Below the pieces are notes generated by a model that saw only the letters and a program-made list of their open reading frames with translations, searched no databases and was not told where the DNA came from. 64,000 nt of DNA, taken from assembly GCF_008704795.1 (NCBI RefSeq), contig NZ_CP023690.1:3668501-3732500 (forward strand). Direction: 5' to 3'. The stretch comes from Streptomyces spectabilis. Lineage in GTDB: Bacteria > Actinomycetota > Actinomycetes > Streptomycetales > Streptomycetaceae. Shown here in pieces: positions 36,541-45,180 of the stretch. Positions within the stretch are counted from its first letter, which is position 1; each line of letters starts with the position of its first letter. Position numbers and translations under genes: made by a program.

Positions 36541-37811
36541 CCGAGGCCCCAGGACCCCCTCCCGTTGAGCTCCGCCACGTCCGTGCCCGTCGTCCAGCGG
36601 TACGCGGCCTCCAGTTCGCCGAGCTCCGCCGGGGTCAGCACGTCCTGCACCCGCTCGAAGCCGTCCGGGGCGCGCTCGGCGACCGCGGCCAGGAAGCGGT
36701 CGGCGGGCATCTCGCGGTTGGCGAGGACCAGGGCGGCGGTGGCCTCGCGGCGGATCTCCTCGTACGCCCGCAGTCCGGCGGCCCGGTCGGGGTCCGTCAG
36801 GGCCAGACAGCGGGCCAGGACGCGGGCGTCCAGGATGGCCTGGGAGCCGCCGTTGGAGCCGACGGGGTACATGGGGTGCGCGGCGTCGCCGAGGAGGGTG
36901 ACGGGCCCCTTGCCCCACCAGGGCAGCGGCTCCCGGTCGACCATGGGGTACTCCAGGATGCGGCGGGTCGCGGCGAAGAGGGCGGGGACGTCGAGGTCGC
37001 CGATGCGCCAGCCCGCGTAGTGCGGCAGGACGTCGGAGAGGCGGCCGCCCCGGTTCCAGTCGGCGGAGCCCGGTCCGCCGCCCGGCTCCGGCGGGAAGCG
37101 GACCTCCGCCACCCAGTTGAGCAGGGCGCGGCCGCGCAGCTCCGCCTCCCGCGCGATGGGGTAGACCACCAGCTTCGCCTGGGCGTTGCTGCCCGCGACG
37201 GCGACCGTGCGGCCGCCGAGGACCGGGTGCCACTCCGTGACGCCGCGCCACATGCGGACGCCGTTCCAGCGCGGCGGGCCCTCGCCGGGGTGGAGGCGGG
37301 AGCGGACCGTCGAGTAGAGGCCGTCGGCGCCGACGAGGGCCCGCACCCGCACGGCGTGCTCGCGCCCGCGCGCCACGTCGCGGAGCACGACCCGCAGCGC
37401 GTTGCCGTCCTCCATGAAGCGGACGAACGCCGTGCCGGTGACCACGGCCCGGTCGCCGAGCCGCTGCCGCACCGCGTCGAGCAGCAGCATCTGGAGGGCG
37501 CCCCGGTGGATGGAGTACTGCGGCCAGTGGTAGCCGAGCGCGAGCCCGCGCGGCTCGCCCCAGATGCGGTTGCCGTGCCGGTCGTAGTGGACCATCTCGG
37601 CCGTCTGCACGCCGGTCGCGGCGAGCATGTCGCCGAGGCCCAGCTCGGTCAGCTCCCGCACGGCGTGCGGGAGGAGGTTGATGCCGACGCCGACGGGCCG
37701 CAGCACGTCGACCGGTTCGACGACGCGTACGCCGATGCCCGCCGCGTGCAGGCTCAGCGCGGTGGTGAGGCCGCCGATGCCCGCGCCCGCGATCAGTACG
37801 TCCACGGTCAT
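36537..37811 (-). CDS. PhzS-like FAD-dependent monooxygenase
   Basis: 424-residue class A flavoprotein monooxygenase, strikingly like Pseudomonas PhzS in layout (from memory): IAGAGIGGLTTALSLHAAGI, RPVGVGINLLPHAV, YSIHRGALQMLLL, VGADGLYSTVR, MWRGVTEW, YPMVDREPLPWWG and GDAAHPMYPVGSNG. It should hydroxylate an aromatic or heteroaromatic acid using NAD(P)H and oxygen. ATG at 37811 overlaps the stop of the ABC ATPase gene (ATGA), so it belongs to the transporter operon and probably acts on the imported substrate. No phenazine genes are nearby. Confidence 0.88.
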   Translation of the reverse strand: MTVDVLIAGAGIGGLTTALSLHAAGIGVRVVEPVDVLRPVGVGINLLPHAVRELTELGLGDMLAATGVQTAEMVHYDRHGNRIWGEPRGLALGYHWPQYSIHRGALQMLLLDAVRQRLGDRAVVTGTAFVRFMEDGNALRVVLRDVARGREHAVRVRALVGADGLYSTVRSRLHPGEGPPRWNGVRMWRGVTEWHPVLGGRTVAVAGSNAQAKLVVYPIAREAELRGRALLNWVAEVRFPPEPGGGPGSADWNRGGRLSDVLPHYAGWRIGDLDVPALFAATRRILEYPMVDREPLPWWGKGPVTLLGDAAHPMYPVGSNGGSQAILDARVLARCLALTDPDRAAGLRAYEEIRREATAALVLANREMPADRFLAAVAERAPDGFERVQDVLTPAELGELEAAYRWTTGTDVAELNGRGSWGLG

Positions 37812-38590
37812 GGCCGTCGCACCGCCCGTCCGACCTCGGCCCGCAGCTTCACGAACTCGGGCAGGCCGCGGGTGCCGATCTGCTCGCGCGGCGCGGGCAG
37901 TTCGACGCGCAGCTCGCTGTGGACGCGGCCCGGGGCGCCGGTGAGGACGACGACGCGGTCGCCGACGTACACGCTCTCGTCGATGTCGTGGGTGACCAGG
38001 AGGATGGTCATGCGGTCCGGCGCCGCCGCGCCGCCGTCCGCCGCGCTCCCGCTCCGTACGGCCAGGAGCAGGTCCTCCAGGTCCTCCCGGGTCTGCGCGT
38101 CCACCGAGCCGAACGGCTCGTCCATGAGCAGCAGCGCGGGCCGGTACGCCAGGGCGCGGGCGATGGCGACGCGCTGCTGCATGCCGCCGGAGAGCTGCCA
38201 GGGGTACTTGGCCGCCGTGTCCGCGAGGCCGACCTGGGCGAGCGCGTCCCGGGCGCGGGCGCGGCGGCCCGCGCGGTCGAGGCCGCGGCGGCGCAGCGGG
38301 AGGGCCACGTTGTCGCGGACGGTCAGCCAGGGGAAGAGCGAGCGCGTGTAGTCCTGGAAGACGACCGCCAGGTCGTCCGGTACGGCGCCCTCGACGGCCC
38401 GGCCCCCGACCGTGATCCGGCCCGCGCTCGGCCGCTGGAGCCCCGCCACGCACCGCAGCAGCGTGGACTTGCCGCACCCCGAGGGGCCGACGATGCTCAC
38501 CAGTTCGCCCCGGTCCACGAAGAGTTCGACGCCGTCGACCGCCTGATGACCGTCGTCGTAGCGATGGCTGAGCCCCGTGATGTCCAGCAT
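37808..38590 (-). CDS. ABC transporter ATPase, NitT/TauT (SsuB) type
   Basis: 260 residues. Walker A GPSGCGKST, Q-loop VFQDYTRSLFPWLTV, signature LSGGMQQRVAIARAL, Walker B LLLMDEPFGSVD and switch His in VTHDIDES. The FPWLTV after the Q-loop is typical of nitrate/sulfonate/taurine importers. ATG at 38590; the frame runs back to 38716 without similarity. It lies 129 bases after the first permease stop and is coupled to the monooxygenase. Confidence 0.93.
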   Translation of the reverse strand: MLDITGLSHRYDDGHQAVDGVELFVDRGELVSIVGPSGCGKSTLLRCVAGLQRPSAGRITVGGRAVEGAVPDDLAVVFQDYTRSLFPWLTVRDNVALPLRRRGLDRAGRRARARDALAQVGLADTAAKYPWQLSGGMQQRVAIARALAYRPALLLMDEPFGSVDAQTREDLEDLLLAVRSGSAADGGAAAPDRMTILLVTHDIDESVYVGDRVVVLTGAPGRVHSELRVELPAPREQIGTRGLPEFVKLRAEVGRAVRRP

Positions 38591-38719
38591 CCCCTGTCCC
38601 CCTGTGCCCGTGAAGCCAACTGCCGTGTGGTCTATGTGAATTGAGTGCTCACGCGCTTCGGTCGTTCCCTCCGCGCCGGGTGAACCGGTTGCACGGGGAG
38701 CGGCGGGCGCCCCCACGCC

Positions 38720-39493
38720 CTAGGTGTTCCCGCGCCTGGCGCCCCGGTGCCAGGCGAGTGCTCTCCGCTCGACCGTGAGGAAGAGCCCGTTGAGTACGCA
38801 GCCGACGGCGCCGAGCTGGAGGATCACCGCCCACATCCGGTCGGGGCGGAACTCCCGCTCGGCCGCGTTGAGCCGGGCGCCGACCCCGTCGCCCGACCCC
38901 ATCAGCTCGGCGATGACCACGAGGATCAGCGCGAAGCCGAGCGCGACGCGCAGGCCCGCGAAGACCTTCGGCGCGGCGGCGGGCAGCACCACGTACCGCA
39001 GCCGCGCGGCCCGGCCGAGGCCGAAGACGCGGGCCGAGTCCAGCTGCACCGGCTCGACGGACCGCACGCCGTCGACGGTGTTGAGGAGCACCGGCCACAC
39101 GACGCCGGACACGACGGTCGCCAGCTGCATGGACGTGCCGAGTCCGAAGACGACCATGAAGAACGGGATGAGCGTGGGCGGCGGCACGGCCCGGCCGAAC
39201 TGCAGCACGGGATCGAGCAGGTGGTGCGCCACCCGCGAGAGCCCGATCCCCACCCCCGCGGCGATCCCCACGGCCCCGGCGATGCCCCACCCCAGCACCA
39301 GCAGCTCAAGGCTCCGCCCCAGCTCACCGAGGCCCGGGTCGCTCGCCATGACACGCACGATCCGGCTGGGCGGCGGGAAGTAGATGTCCTGTGCCCGCCG
39401 GGCGGCCACTTCCCAGGCCACGAGGAGGAGGCCGAGCAGCCAGCCCCGCAGCAGAAGGAAACGCACCGCTCGTCGAACACGCCGGCCGGCCAC
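38720..39493 (-). CDS. ABC transporter permease, NitT/TauT type (distal)
   Basis: 257 residues with six predicted membrane segments. The coupling helix region is SARVFGLGRAARLRYVVLPAAAPKVFAGLRVALG (key part GLGRAARLRYVVLP). GTG at 39493 shares one base with the stop of the upstream permease (TAGTG), a classical coupling arrangement, although there is no Shine-Dalgarno sequence. It is a different protein from the upstream permease, so the pore is probably a heterodimer. Confidence 0.87.
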   Translation of the reverse strand: MAGRRVRRAVRFLLLRGWLLGLLLVAWEVAARRAQDIYFPPPSRIVRVMASDPGLGELGRSLELLVLGWGIAGAVGIAAGVGIGLSRVAHHLLDPVLQFGRAVPPPTLIPFFMVVFGLGTSMQLATVVSGVVWPVLLNTVDGVRSVEPVQLDSARVFGLGRAARLRYVVLPAAAPKVFAGLRVALGFALILVVIAELMGSGDGVGARLNAAEREFRPDRMWAVILQLGAVGCVLNGLFLTVERRALAWHRGARRGNT

Positions 39494-40371
39494 TATTCAG
39501 CCCGTCCGGCGTTTGAGGACGAGCGCGCAGCGCGATATCCGGAGCCCCCGGCTCTCGGGTAGGGGCGGGTTTGGGGAAAGACCTCCCGCCCAACAGCCAC
39601 GAGTACCCCGTTCACCGCCGCCCCGAGGGCCCCCGCCCACACCGCCCCCGCCAGCATCAGGTCCGGCCGCCCGCCCCCGGACTGCGTCTGGAGCAGATAC
39701 ACCCCGAGCCCCGCGTCGCCCCCGGCCCGCAGCTCCGCGCTGATCGCCACGATCAGCCCCACGGACGCGGCGATCCGCACCCCGGTGAGCACGAAGGGCC
39801 CCGCGCTCGGCAGGGACACCCTCCAGAGGACGGACAGCGGCCCGAAGCCGAAGGAGCGCAGGGTCTCCTTGGCGACGGGGTCGACGTCCCGAAGGCCGTA
39901 CAGGGTGTTGAGGAGGATGGGCCACAGCGCGGCGTAGCAGACGAGGGACCGCTCGACCCGCACCGGTTCGGCGAACACGAGGATGGCCAGCGGGATGAGC
40001 GCGACGGACGGCACGGGCCTGGCCAGCTCGACGACGGCGAGGCTCGCGGCGTCGAGGCGGGGCAGCGAGCCGAGGAGCAGCCCGGCGGGCACGGCGAGGG
40101 CGACGGCGAGCCCCAGCCCGCCCAGCCAGGCGGAGACGGTGGTGCCGAGGTGGCCGAGGAAGCCGTCGTCGACGGCCATCTCGGCGGCGCGGGCGAGCAC
40201 GGAGGTGGCGGGCGGCAGCGCCTCGTCGTCGAAGACGCCCGTCCGGGCGAGGAGTTCGAGGACGAGCACGACCGCGCCGGTCCCGAGCGCGCCGAGCAGG
40301 GCCCGCCCCCACCGCCGGGTGACGAGCGCGCCGGGGCCTGACCCCGGACCCGTGCGCGCCGCCCTCTTCAC
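39493..40371 (-). CDS. ABC transporter permease, NitT/TauT type (proximal)
   Basis: 292 residues. Six membrane segments and the coupling helix around LRSFGFGPLSVLWRVSLPSA. GTG at 40371, ten bases after the binding-protein stop. The last twelve codons (ending RSSSNAGRAE) are translated from a REP-like dispersed repeat at 39500-39528, and the stop TAG sits just beyond it. The natural C-terminus may therefore have been replaced or extended by the repeat. Confidence 0.87.
   Translation of the reverse strand: MKRAARTGPGSGPGALVTRRWGRALLGALGTGAVVLVLELLARTGVFDDEALPPATSVLARAAEMAVDDGFLGHLGTTVSAWLGGLGLAVALAVPAGLLLGSLPRLDAASLAVVELARPVPSVALIPLAILVFAEPVRVERSLVCYAALWPILLNTLYGLRDVDPVAKETLRSFGFGPLSVLWRVSLPSAGPFVLTGVRIAASVGLIVAISAELRAGGDAGLGVYLLQTQSGGGRPDLMLAGAVWAGALGAAVNGVLVAVGREVFPQTRPYPRAGGSGYRAARSSSNAGRAE
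39500..39528 (+). repeat. REP-like 29-base dispersed repeat, copy 3 (inside permease 3' end)
   Basis: GCCCGTCCGGCGTTTGAGGA then CGAGCGCG. This is the only copy in the window that overlaps a coding frame: it forms the last codons of the proximal permease and lies directly before the GTG of the distal permease. Confidence 0.85.
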
Positions 40372-40381
40372 CGCGGCGCCC

Positions 40382-41401
40382 TCAGGGCCCCGTGCGCACG
40401 AGCAGCGGTTCGACGTCGAGCGTCCGCCGCAGATAGCCGAACTCGCGCATCAGGTCCACCACCCGGCGCAGCCGCGCCGGGTCCAGGGCCACCGGATAGC
40501 CGCCGAGGTGGAGCTGGGCGGCCTGGTCCGGAGTGATCCTGGTGTAGTCGGGGAGCGTGCGGACGACCGTCGAGCGGTCGGCGGCCTGCTTCTGGGCGCG
40601 GGCCATGGCCCGCTGGAAGGCCTCGACGGTCTTCTTGTTCCTCTCGGCGAACCGCGCCGTGGTCGCGTACCCCGCGATCGGGAAGCCCGCGGTCGGCGGC
40701 CTGCCGAGGTCGGCGACGACGCGACCGGTGCCGGACTCCTCGATCGCGCTGACGAACGGCTCCGCGGCCTGCACGGCGTCGACGCTGCCCGACTTCAGGG
40801 CGGTCTCCATGTTCGGCATGTCGACCTCGGCGAAGTCGGCGTCCTCGTCGAACGCGACGCCCTCGGCCTCGGCCGCCTTCCGGACGAGCAAGGAGCTGAT
40901 GTTCCGCTTCGTGTTGACGCCGATCTTCTTGCCTTCGAGGTCCTTCAGGCTCTTGACCGGCGAATCCTTGCGCACCAGCACCGCGTGCGTCTTGGGCGCC
41001 AGGGCGAAGGCGTCGGCGACGATCCGCACGTCCAGGGCCTTGTTGGCGTGCGCGAGGAAGTACGAGACGTAGTTGCCGAAGGAGATGTCGAGGGCGCCCG
41101 CGCGCAGCCTGCCGACCGACTCGGCGCCGCCTTGGAGCGTCGTCGTGCGGACCGTGAGCCCCTCCGCCTTGAAGAAGCCCTTGGCGATCGCGAGCTGGAG
41201 CGGAGCGGTGTCCGCCACGGGCATCGTGCCGACGGTGATCGTGGCCTTCTCCAGGCCCTTGCCGTCCGCCGCGCCGCCGCCGTCGCCGCCGCCGGAGTCG
41301 CCGCAGCCCGCCGTGGCGAGCAGCAGGGCCAGGGCCGCCGCCGGGGCCAGGACCGCGCGCAGTGACGTCCCGCGTAACCGGCCCCGTGCTCCCCGTGCCA
41401 T
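40382..41401 (-). CDS. ABC transporter substrate-binding lipoprotein, NMT1/TauA type
   Basis: 339-residue lipoprotein: Arg-rich n-region, hydrophobic core and lipobox LATAGC, then a Gly/Asp linker. The binding fold shows TITVGTMPVADTAPLQLAIA, GFFKAEGL, DISFGNYVSYF and GKKIGVNTKRNISSLLVRKA, as in nitrate/sulfonate/thiamine-precursor binding proteins. ATG at 41401 chosen; the open frame extends to 41554 without a signal. First gene of the five-gene operon, divergent from pepN with a 188-base gap. Ligand unknown. Confidence 0.88.
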   Translation of the reverse strand: MARGARGRLRGTSLRAVLAPAAALALLLATAGCGDSGGGDGGGAADGKGLEKATITVGTMPVADTAPLQLAIAKGFFKAEGLTVRTTTLQGGAESVGRLRAGALDISFGNYVSYFLAHANKALDVRIVADAFALAPKTHAVLVRKDSPVKSLKDLEGKKIGVNTKRNISSLLVRKAAEAEGVAFDEDADFAEVDMPNMETALKSGSVDAVQAAEPFVSAIEESGTGRVVADLGRPPTAGFPIAGYATTARFAERNKKTVEAFQRAMARAQKQAADRSTVVRTLPDYTRITPDQAAQLHLGGYPVALDPARLRRVVDLMREFGYLRRTLDVEPLLVRTGP

Positions 41402-41589
41402 ATACACCCGCTTCCGCCCGTGTCCGCCACCGCTCGGGCCCGCTGAGGCCTGCGGGGCCTGAGCCGACGCGCGGATGCTAACCGCAGGGCGGGCCGAGGA
41501 CAATGGGCCGGGGCACCCCGCGGCGCCGCATGGAAGGATGGCCGGAAACATCACAGAAACTTCGCATGTCGCACTGAGGAGATGACCGC

Positions 41590-44157
41590 GTGCCCGGCAC
41601 CAATCTGACCCGCGAAGAGGCGCAGCAGCGGGCGAAGCTGCTCACCGTTGACTCGTACGAGATCGATCTCGACCTCTCCGGAGCGCAGGAGGGCGGCACC
41701 TACCGGTCGGTGACCACCGTGCGCTTCGACAGCGCCGAGGCGAACGCCGAGACGTTCATCGACCTGATCGCCCCGGCCGTCCACGAGGTGGTCCTCAACG
41801 GCCACGCCCTGGAGGTCGGCGCGGTCTTCCGCGACTCGCGCATCGCCCTGCGGCACCTGCGCGAGGGGCGCAACGAGCTGCGCGTCGTCGCCGACTGCGA
41901 GTACACGAACACCGGCGAGGGCCTGCACCGCTTCGTCGACCCGGTGGACCAGCAGGCGTATCTGTACACGCAGTTCGAGGTGCCGGACGCGCGCCGCGTG
42001 TTCGCCTCCTTCGAGCAGCCGGACCTGAAGGCCACCTTCCGGTTCACCGTGACGGCTCCCAGCGGCTGGACGGTGATCTCCAACTCGCCGACGCCCGAGC
42101 CGAAGGACGACGTCTGGTCCTTCGAGCCGACCCCGCGCATCTCCACGTACATCACGGCCCTGATCGTCGGCCCGTACCACGCGGTGCACTCCTCGTACGA
42201 GAAGGACGGGCAGAGCGTGCCGCTCGGCATCTACTGCCGGCCCTCGCTCGCCGAGTTCCTCGACGCCGACGCGATCTTCGAGGTGACGCGGCAGGGCTTC
42301 GACTGGTTCCAGGAGAAGTTCGACTACGCGTACCCCTTCAAGAAGTACGACCAGCTCTTCGTGCCGGAGTTCAACGCGGGCGCGATGGAGAACGCGGGCG
42401 CGGTGACGATCCGCGACCAGTACGTCTTCCGCTCCAAGGTGACGGACGCCGCGTACGAGGTGCGCGCCGAGACCATCCTGCACGAGCTGGCCCACATGTG
42501 GTTCGGCGACCTCGTGACCATGGAGTGGTGGAACGACCTGTGGCTGAACGAGTCGTTCGCCACGTACACCTCCATCGCCTGCCAGGCGTACGCGCCGGAC
42601 TCGCGCTGGCCGCACTCGTGGACGACGTTCGCGAACTCCATGAAGACCTGGGCGTACCGGCAGGACCAGCTGCCGTCCACGCACCCGATCATGGCGGACA
42701 TCCGCGACCTCGACGACGTGCTCGTCAACTTCGACGGCATCACCTACGCCAAGGGCGCCTCGGTCCTCAAGCAGCTCGTGGCCTACGTCGGCATGGACGA
42801 GTTCTTCCAGGGCGTGCAGGCGTACTTCAAGCGCCACGCGTTCGGCAACACCCGCCTCAGCGACCTGCTCGGCGCCCTGGAGGAGACCAGCGGCCGCGAT
42901 CTGCAGACCTGGTCGCGGAAGTGGCTCCAGACCGCCGGCATCAACGTGCTGCGCCCGGTCGTGGACGTGGACTCCGCGGGCGTCATCACCTCCTTCGCCG
43001 TCAAGCAGGAGGCTCCCGCGCTGCCCGCCGGAGCCACCGGCGAGCCGACGCTGCGGCCGCACCGCATCGCCATCGGCCTGTACGACCTGGACGACGACTC
43101 CGGCAAGCTGGTGCGCACCGACCGCGTGGAGCTGGACGTCGACGGCGAGCTGACGGCCGTGGAGGCCCTGGTCGGCCGGGCCCGCCCGGCGGTCGTCCTG
43201 CTCAACGACGACGACCTGTCGTATGCGAAGGTCCGCCTCGACACCGAGTCCCTCGCCTTCGTCACCGAGCACCTCGGCGACTTCGAGGCCTCGCTGCCGC
43301 GCGCCCTGTGCTGGGCGTCCGCCTGGGACATGACGCGCGACGCGGAGCTGCCGACGCGCGACTACCTGGCGCTCGTGCTCTCCGGCATCGCCAAGGAGTC
43401 CGACATCGGCGTGGTGCAGTCCCTGCACCGGCAGGTGAAGCTCGCCCTCGACCTGTACGCGGACCCGGCCGGGCGCGACGCGCTGCTCGCGCGGTGGACC
43501 GGGGCGGCCCTTGAGCACCTGCGCGCGGCCGAGCCCGGCGGCGACCACCAGCTCGCCTGGGCGCGGGCGTTCGCGGCGACCGCCCGCACGGAGTCCGACC
43601 TCGCGCTGCTCGAAGGGCTGCTCGACGGCTCCGAGACCATCGAGGGCCTGGCCGTGGACACCGAGCTGCGGTGGTCGTTCGTGGGGCGGCTCGCGGCCAT
43701 GGGCCGCCTCGACGAGGCGGGCATCGCGGCCGAGGCCGAGCGCGACCGGACGGCGGCGGGCGAGCGGCACGCCGCCGCCGCGCGGGCCGCGCGGCCGACC
43801 CCCGAGGCCAAGGCGGCCGCCTGGGCGTCCGTGGTGGAGTCCGACGCGCTGCCCAACGCCGTGCAGGAGGCGGTGATCTCCGGCTTCGTGCAGACCGAGC
43901 AGCGGGAGCTGCTCGCGCCGTACGCGGAGAAGTACTTCGGTGCCGTCAAGGCGGTGTGGGAGTCCCGGTCGCACGAGATGGCGCAGCAGGTCGCGGTGGG
44001 CCTCTACCCGTCGGTCCAGGTGTCCGCGGCGACCCTCGACGCCACCGACGCGTGGCTCGCCTCCGCGGAGCCGACGCCTGCCCTGCGCCGGCTGATCACG
44101 GAGTCCCGCGCGGGCGTGGACCGGGCCCTGCGGGCACAAGCCGCCGACAAGGCCTGA
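41590..44157 (+). CDS. pepN: M1 family aminopeptidase N (paralogue 2)
   Basis: 855-residue zinc aminopeptidase. GAMEN at 264-268; HELAH at 298-302 with Glu321 in WLNESFATY. GTG at 41590 with AGGAGA upstream. This copy carries the canonical NES and HELAH forms and corresponds to Streptomyces PepN. Both paralogues keep all catalytic residues, so both should be active. Role: cytoplasmic peptide degradation. Confidence 0.95.
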   Translation: MPGTNLTREEAQQRAKLLTVDSYEIDLDLSGAQEGGTYRSVTTVRFDSAEANAETFIDLIAPAVHEVVLNGHALEVGAVFRDSRIALRHLREGRNELRVVADCEYTNTGEGLHRFVDPVDQQAYLYTQFEVPDARRVFASFEQPDLKATFRFTVTAPSGWTVISNSPTPEPKDDVWSFEPTPRISTYITALIVGPYHAVHSSYEKDGQSVPLGIYCRPSLAEFLDADAIFEVTRQGFDWFQEKFDYAYPFKKYDQLFVPEFNAGAMENAGAVTIRDQYVFRSKVTDAAYEVRAETILHELAHMWFGDLVTMEWWNDLWLNESFATYTSIACQAYAPDSRWPHSWTTFANSMKTWAYRQDQLPSTHPIMADIRDLDDVLVNFDGITYAKGASVLKQLVAYVGMDEFFQGVQAYFKRHAFGNTRLSDLLGALEETSGRDLQTWSRKWLQTAGINVLRPVVDVDSAGVITSFAVKQEAPALPAGATGEPTLRPHRIAIGLYDLDDDSGKLVRTDRVELDVDGELTAVEALVGRARPAVVLLNDDDLSYAKVRLDTESLAFVTEHLGDFEASLPRALCWASAWDMTRDAELPTRDYLALVLSGIAKESDIGVVQSLHRQVKLALDLYADPAGRDALLARWTGAALEHLRAAEPGGDHQLAWARAFAATARTESDLALLEGLLDGSETIEGLAVDTELRWSFVGRLAAMGRLDEAGIAAEAERDRTAAGERHAAAARAARPTPEAKAAAWASVVESDALPNAVQEAVISGFVQTEQRELLAPYAEKYFGAVKAVWESRSHEMAQQVAVGLYPSVQVSAATLDATDAWLASAEPTPALRRLITESRAGVDRALRAQAADKA

Positions 44158-44262
44158 CCCGATCCTGCCCACCTGCTCCTGCTTCGGTGGGGGCGGGTGG
44201 GCGGGACCGCCCCCCTGTGGGCAATCGTCCCGCAGGGCGAGTGGGGCATCCGGGGCCGGGGC

Positions 44263-45156
44263 TCAGACCGGGGCCGCCGCGCGGAGGGCGGTCAGGACGT
44301 GGGCCACGGCGGGGCCCGCGCCGCGCCGGGTCGCCGCGATGACATGGCGGTGCGGCCGCTCCGCCCCGAGCCCCCGCGTCACCACACCCCCACGCCCGGC
44401 GGCCCCAGCCATCCGCGGCACCAACGCCACCCCCATCCCCGCCTCCACCATCGCCAGGATCGCCGTCCACCCCGCGGCACTGTGCGCCTGCTCCGGCACG
44501 AACCCCGCCGCCTCGCACGCGGCCCGCGTGATGTCCGACCAGGGCCCCGACCCCCCGAAGATCCACGGTTCGTCGGCGAGGTCGGCGAGCCCGAGCCCCC
44601 GCTTGCGGGCGAGCGGATGCCCTTCGGGCAGGGCGACGTCCAGCGGATCGGCGCAGAGGGTGACCCCCGTGAAGCGGGGGTCGCGCCGCGCCGGAGCCTG
44701 CGCGGCGAGCGACAGGGCCAGGTCCACGTCCCCCGCGGCGAGCAGCTCGTACGCCTGCGCCGCCTCGGCCTCCCGCACCCGCACGGACACCCCGGGCCTG
44801 GCCTCCCGCAGGGCCCGTACGGCGGGCACCACGAGCGCGGGCACCGCCGTGGAGAACGCCCCGACCCGCACCTCCCCCGCGTCGCCCCGCACATGGGCGG
44901 CCAACTCCGCGTCGGCCCGCTCCAGTTGGGCGAAGACCGCCTCCGCGTGCCGCAGCACGAGGTGCGCCGCGTCGGTGAGCCGCACCCGCCGCCCCCGCGC
45001 TTCGAGCAGGGTGACATCCAGCTGCCTGGCGAGGTTGGAGAGCTGCTGGGACACGGCGGAGGGCGTCATGCTGAGCGCCCCGGCGGCCGCCGTCACCGTG
45101 CCGTGGTCCCGCAGCGCGCGCAGGATCCGCAGCTTCTTGATGTCCCACTCACTCAT
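44263..45156 (-). CDS. LysR-family regulator downstream of two EamA exporters
   Basis: 297 residues. Winged-helix domain WDIKKLRILRALRDHGTVTA, then AAGALSMTPSAVSQQLSNL, then the effector domain. Start ATG 45156 lies 24 bases after the EamA stop on the same strand, so it is probably the last gene of a pecM-eamA-lysR unit. Targets unknown. Note that it is not divergent from its presumed exporter, unlike most LysR genes. Confidence 0.88.
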   Translation of the reverse strand: MSEWDIKKLRILRALRDHGTVTAAAGALSMTPSAVSQQLSNLARQLDVTLLEARGRRVRLTDAAHLVLRHAEAVFAQLERADAELAAHVRGDAGEVRVGAFSTAVPALVVPAVRALREARPGVSVRVREAEAAQAYELLAAGDVDLALSLAAQAPARRDPRFTGVTLCADPLDVALPEGHPLARKRGLGLADLADEPWIFGGSGPWSDITRAACEAAGFVPEQAHSAAGWTAILAMVEAGMGVALVPRMAGAAGRGGVVTRGLGAERPHRHVIAATRRGAGPAVAHVLTALRAAAPV

Positions 45157-45180
45157 GCCGCCAACGTACCGCCGACCGAT

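Noticed and set aside
36537-37811. Part of a phenazine biosynthetic cluster because of the PhzS-like enzyme
   Set aside because: No phzA-G genes nearby; the gene is coupled to an ABC importer, so uptake/catabolism is the better reading.
39493-39530. Frameshift or insertion sequence at the permease junction
   Set aside because: Both permeases are of normal length and no inverted-repeat-flanked transposase or target duplication is present; the extra sequence is a REP-like unit.
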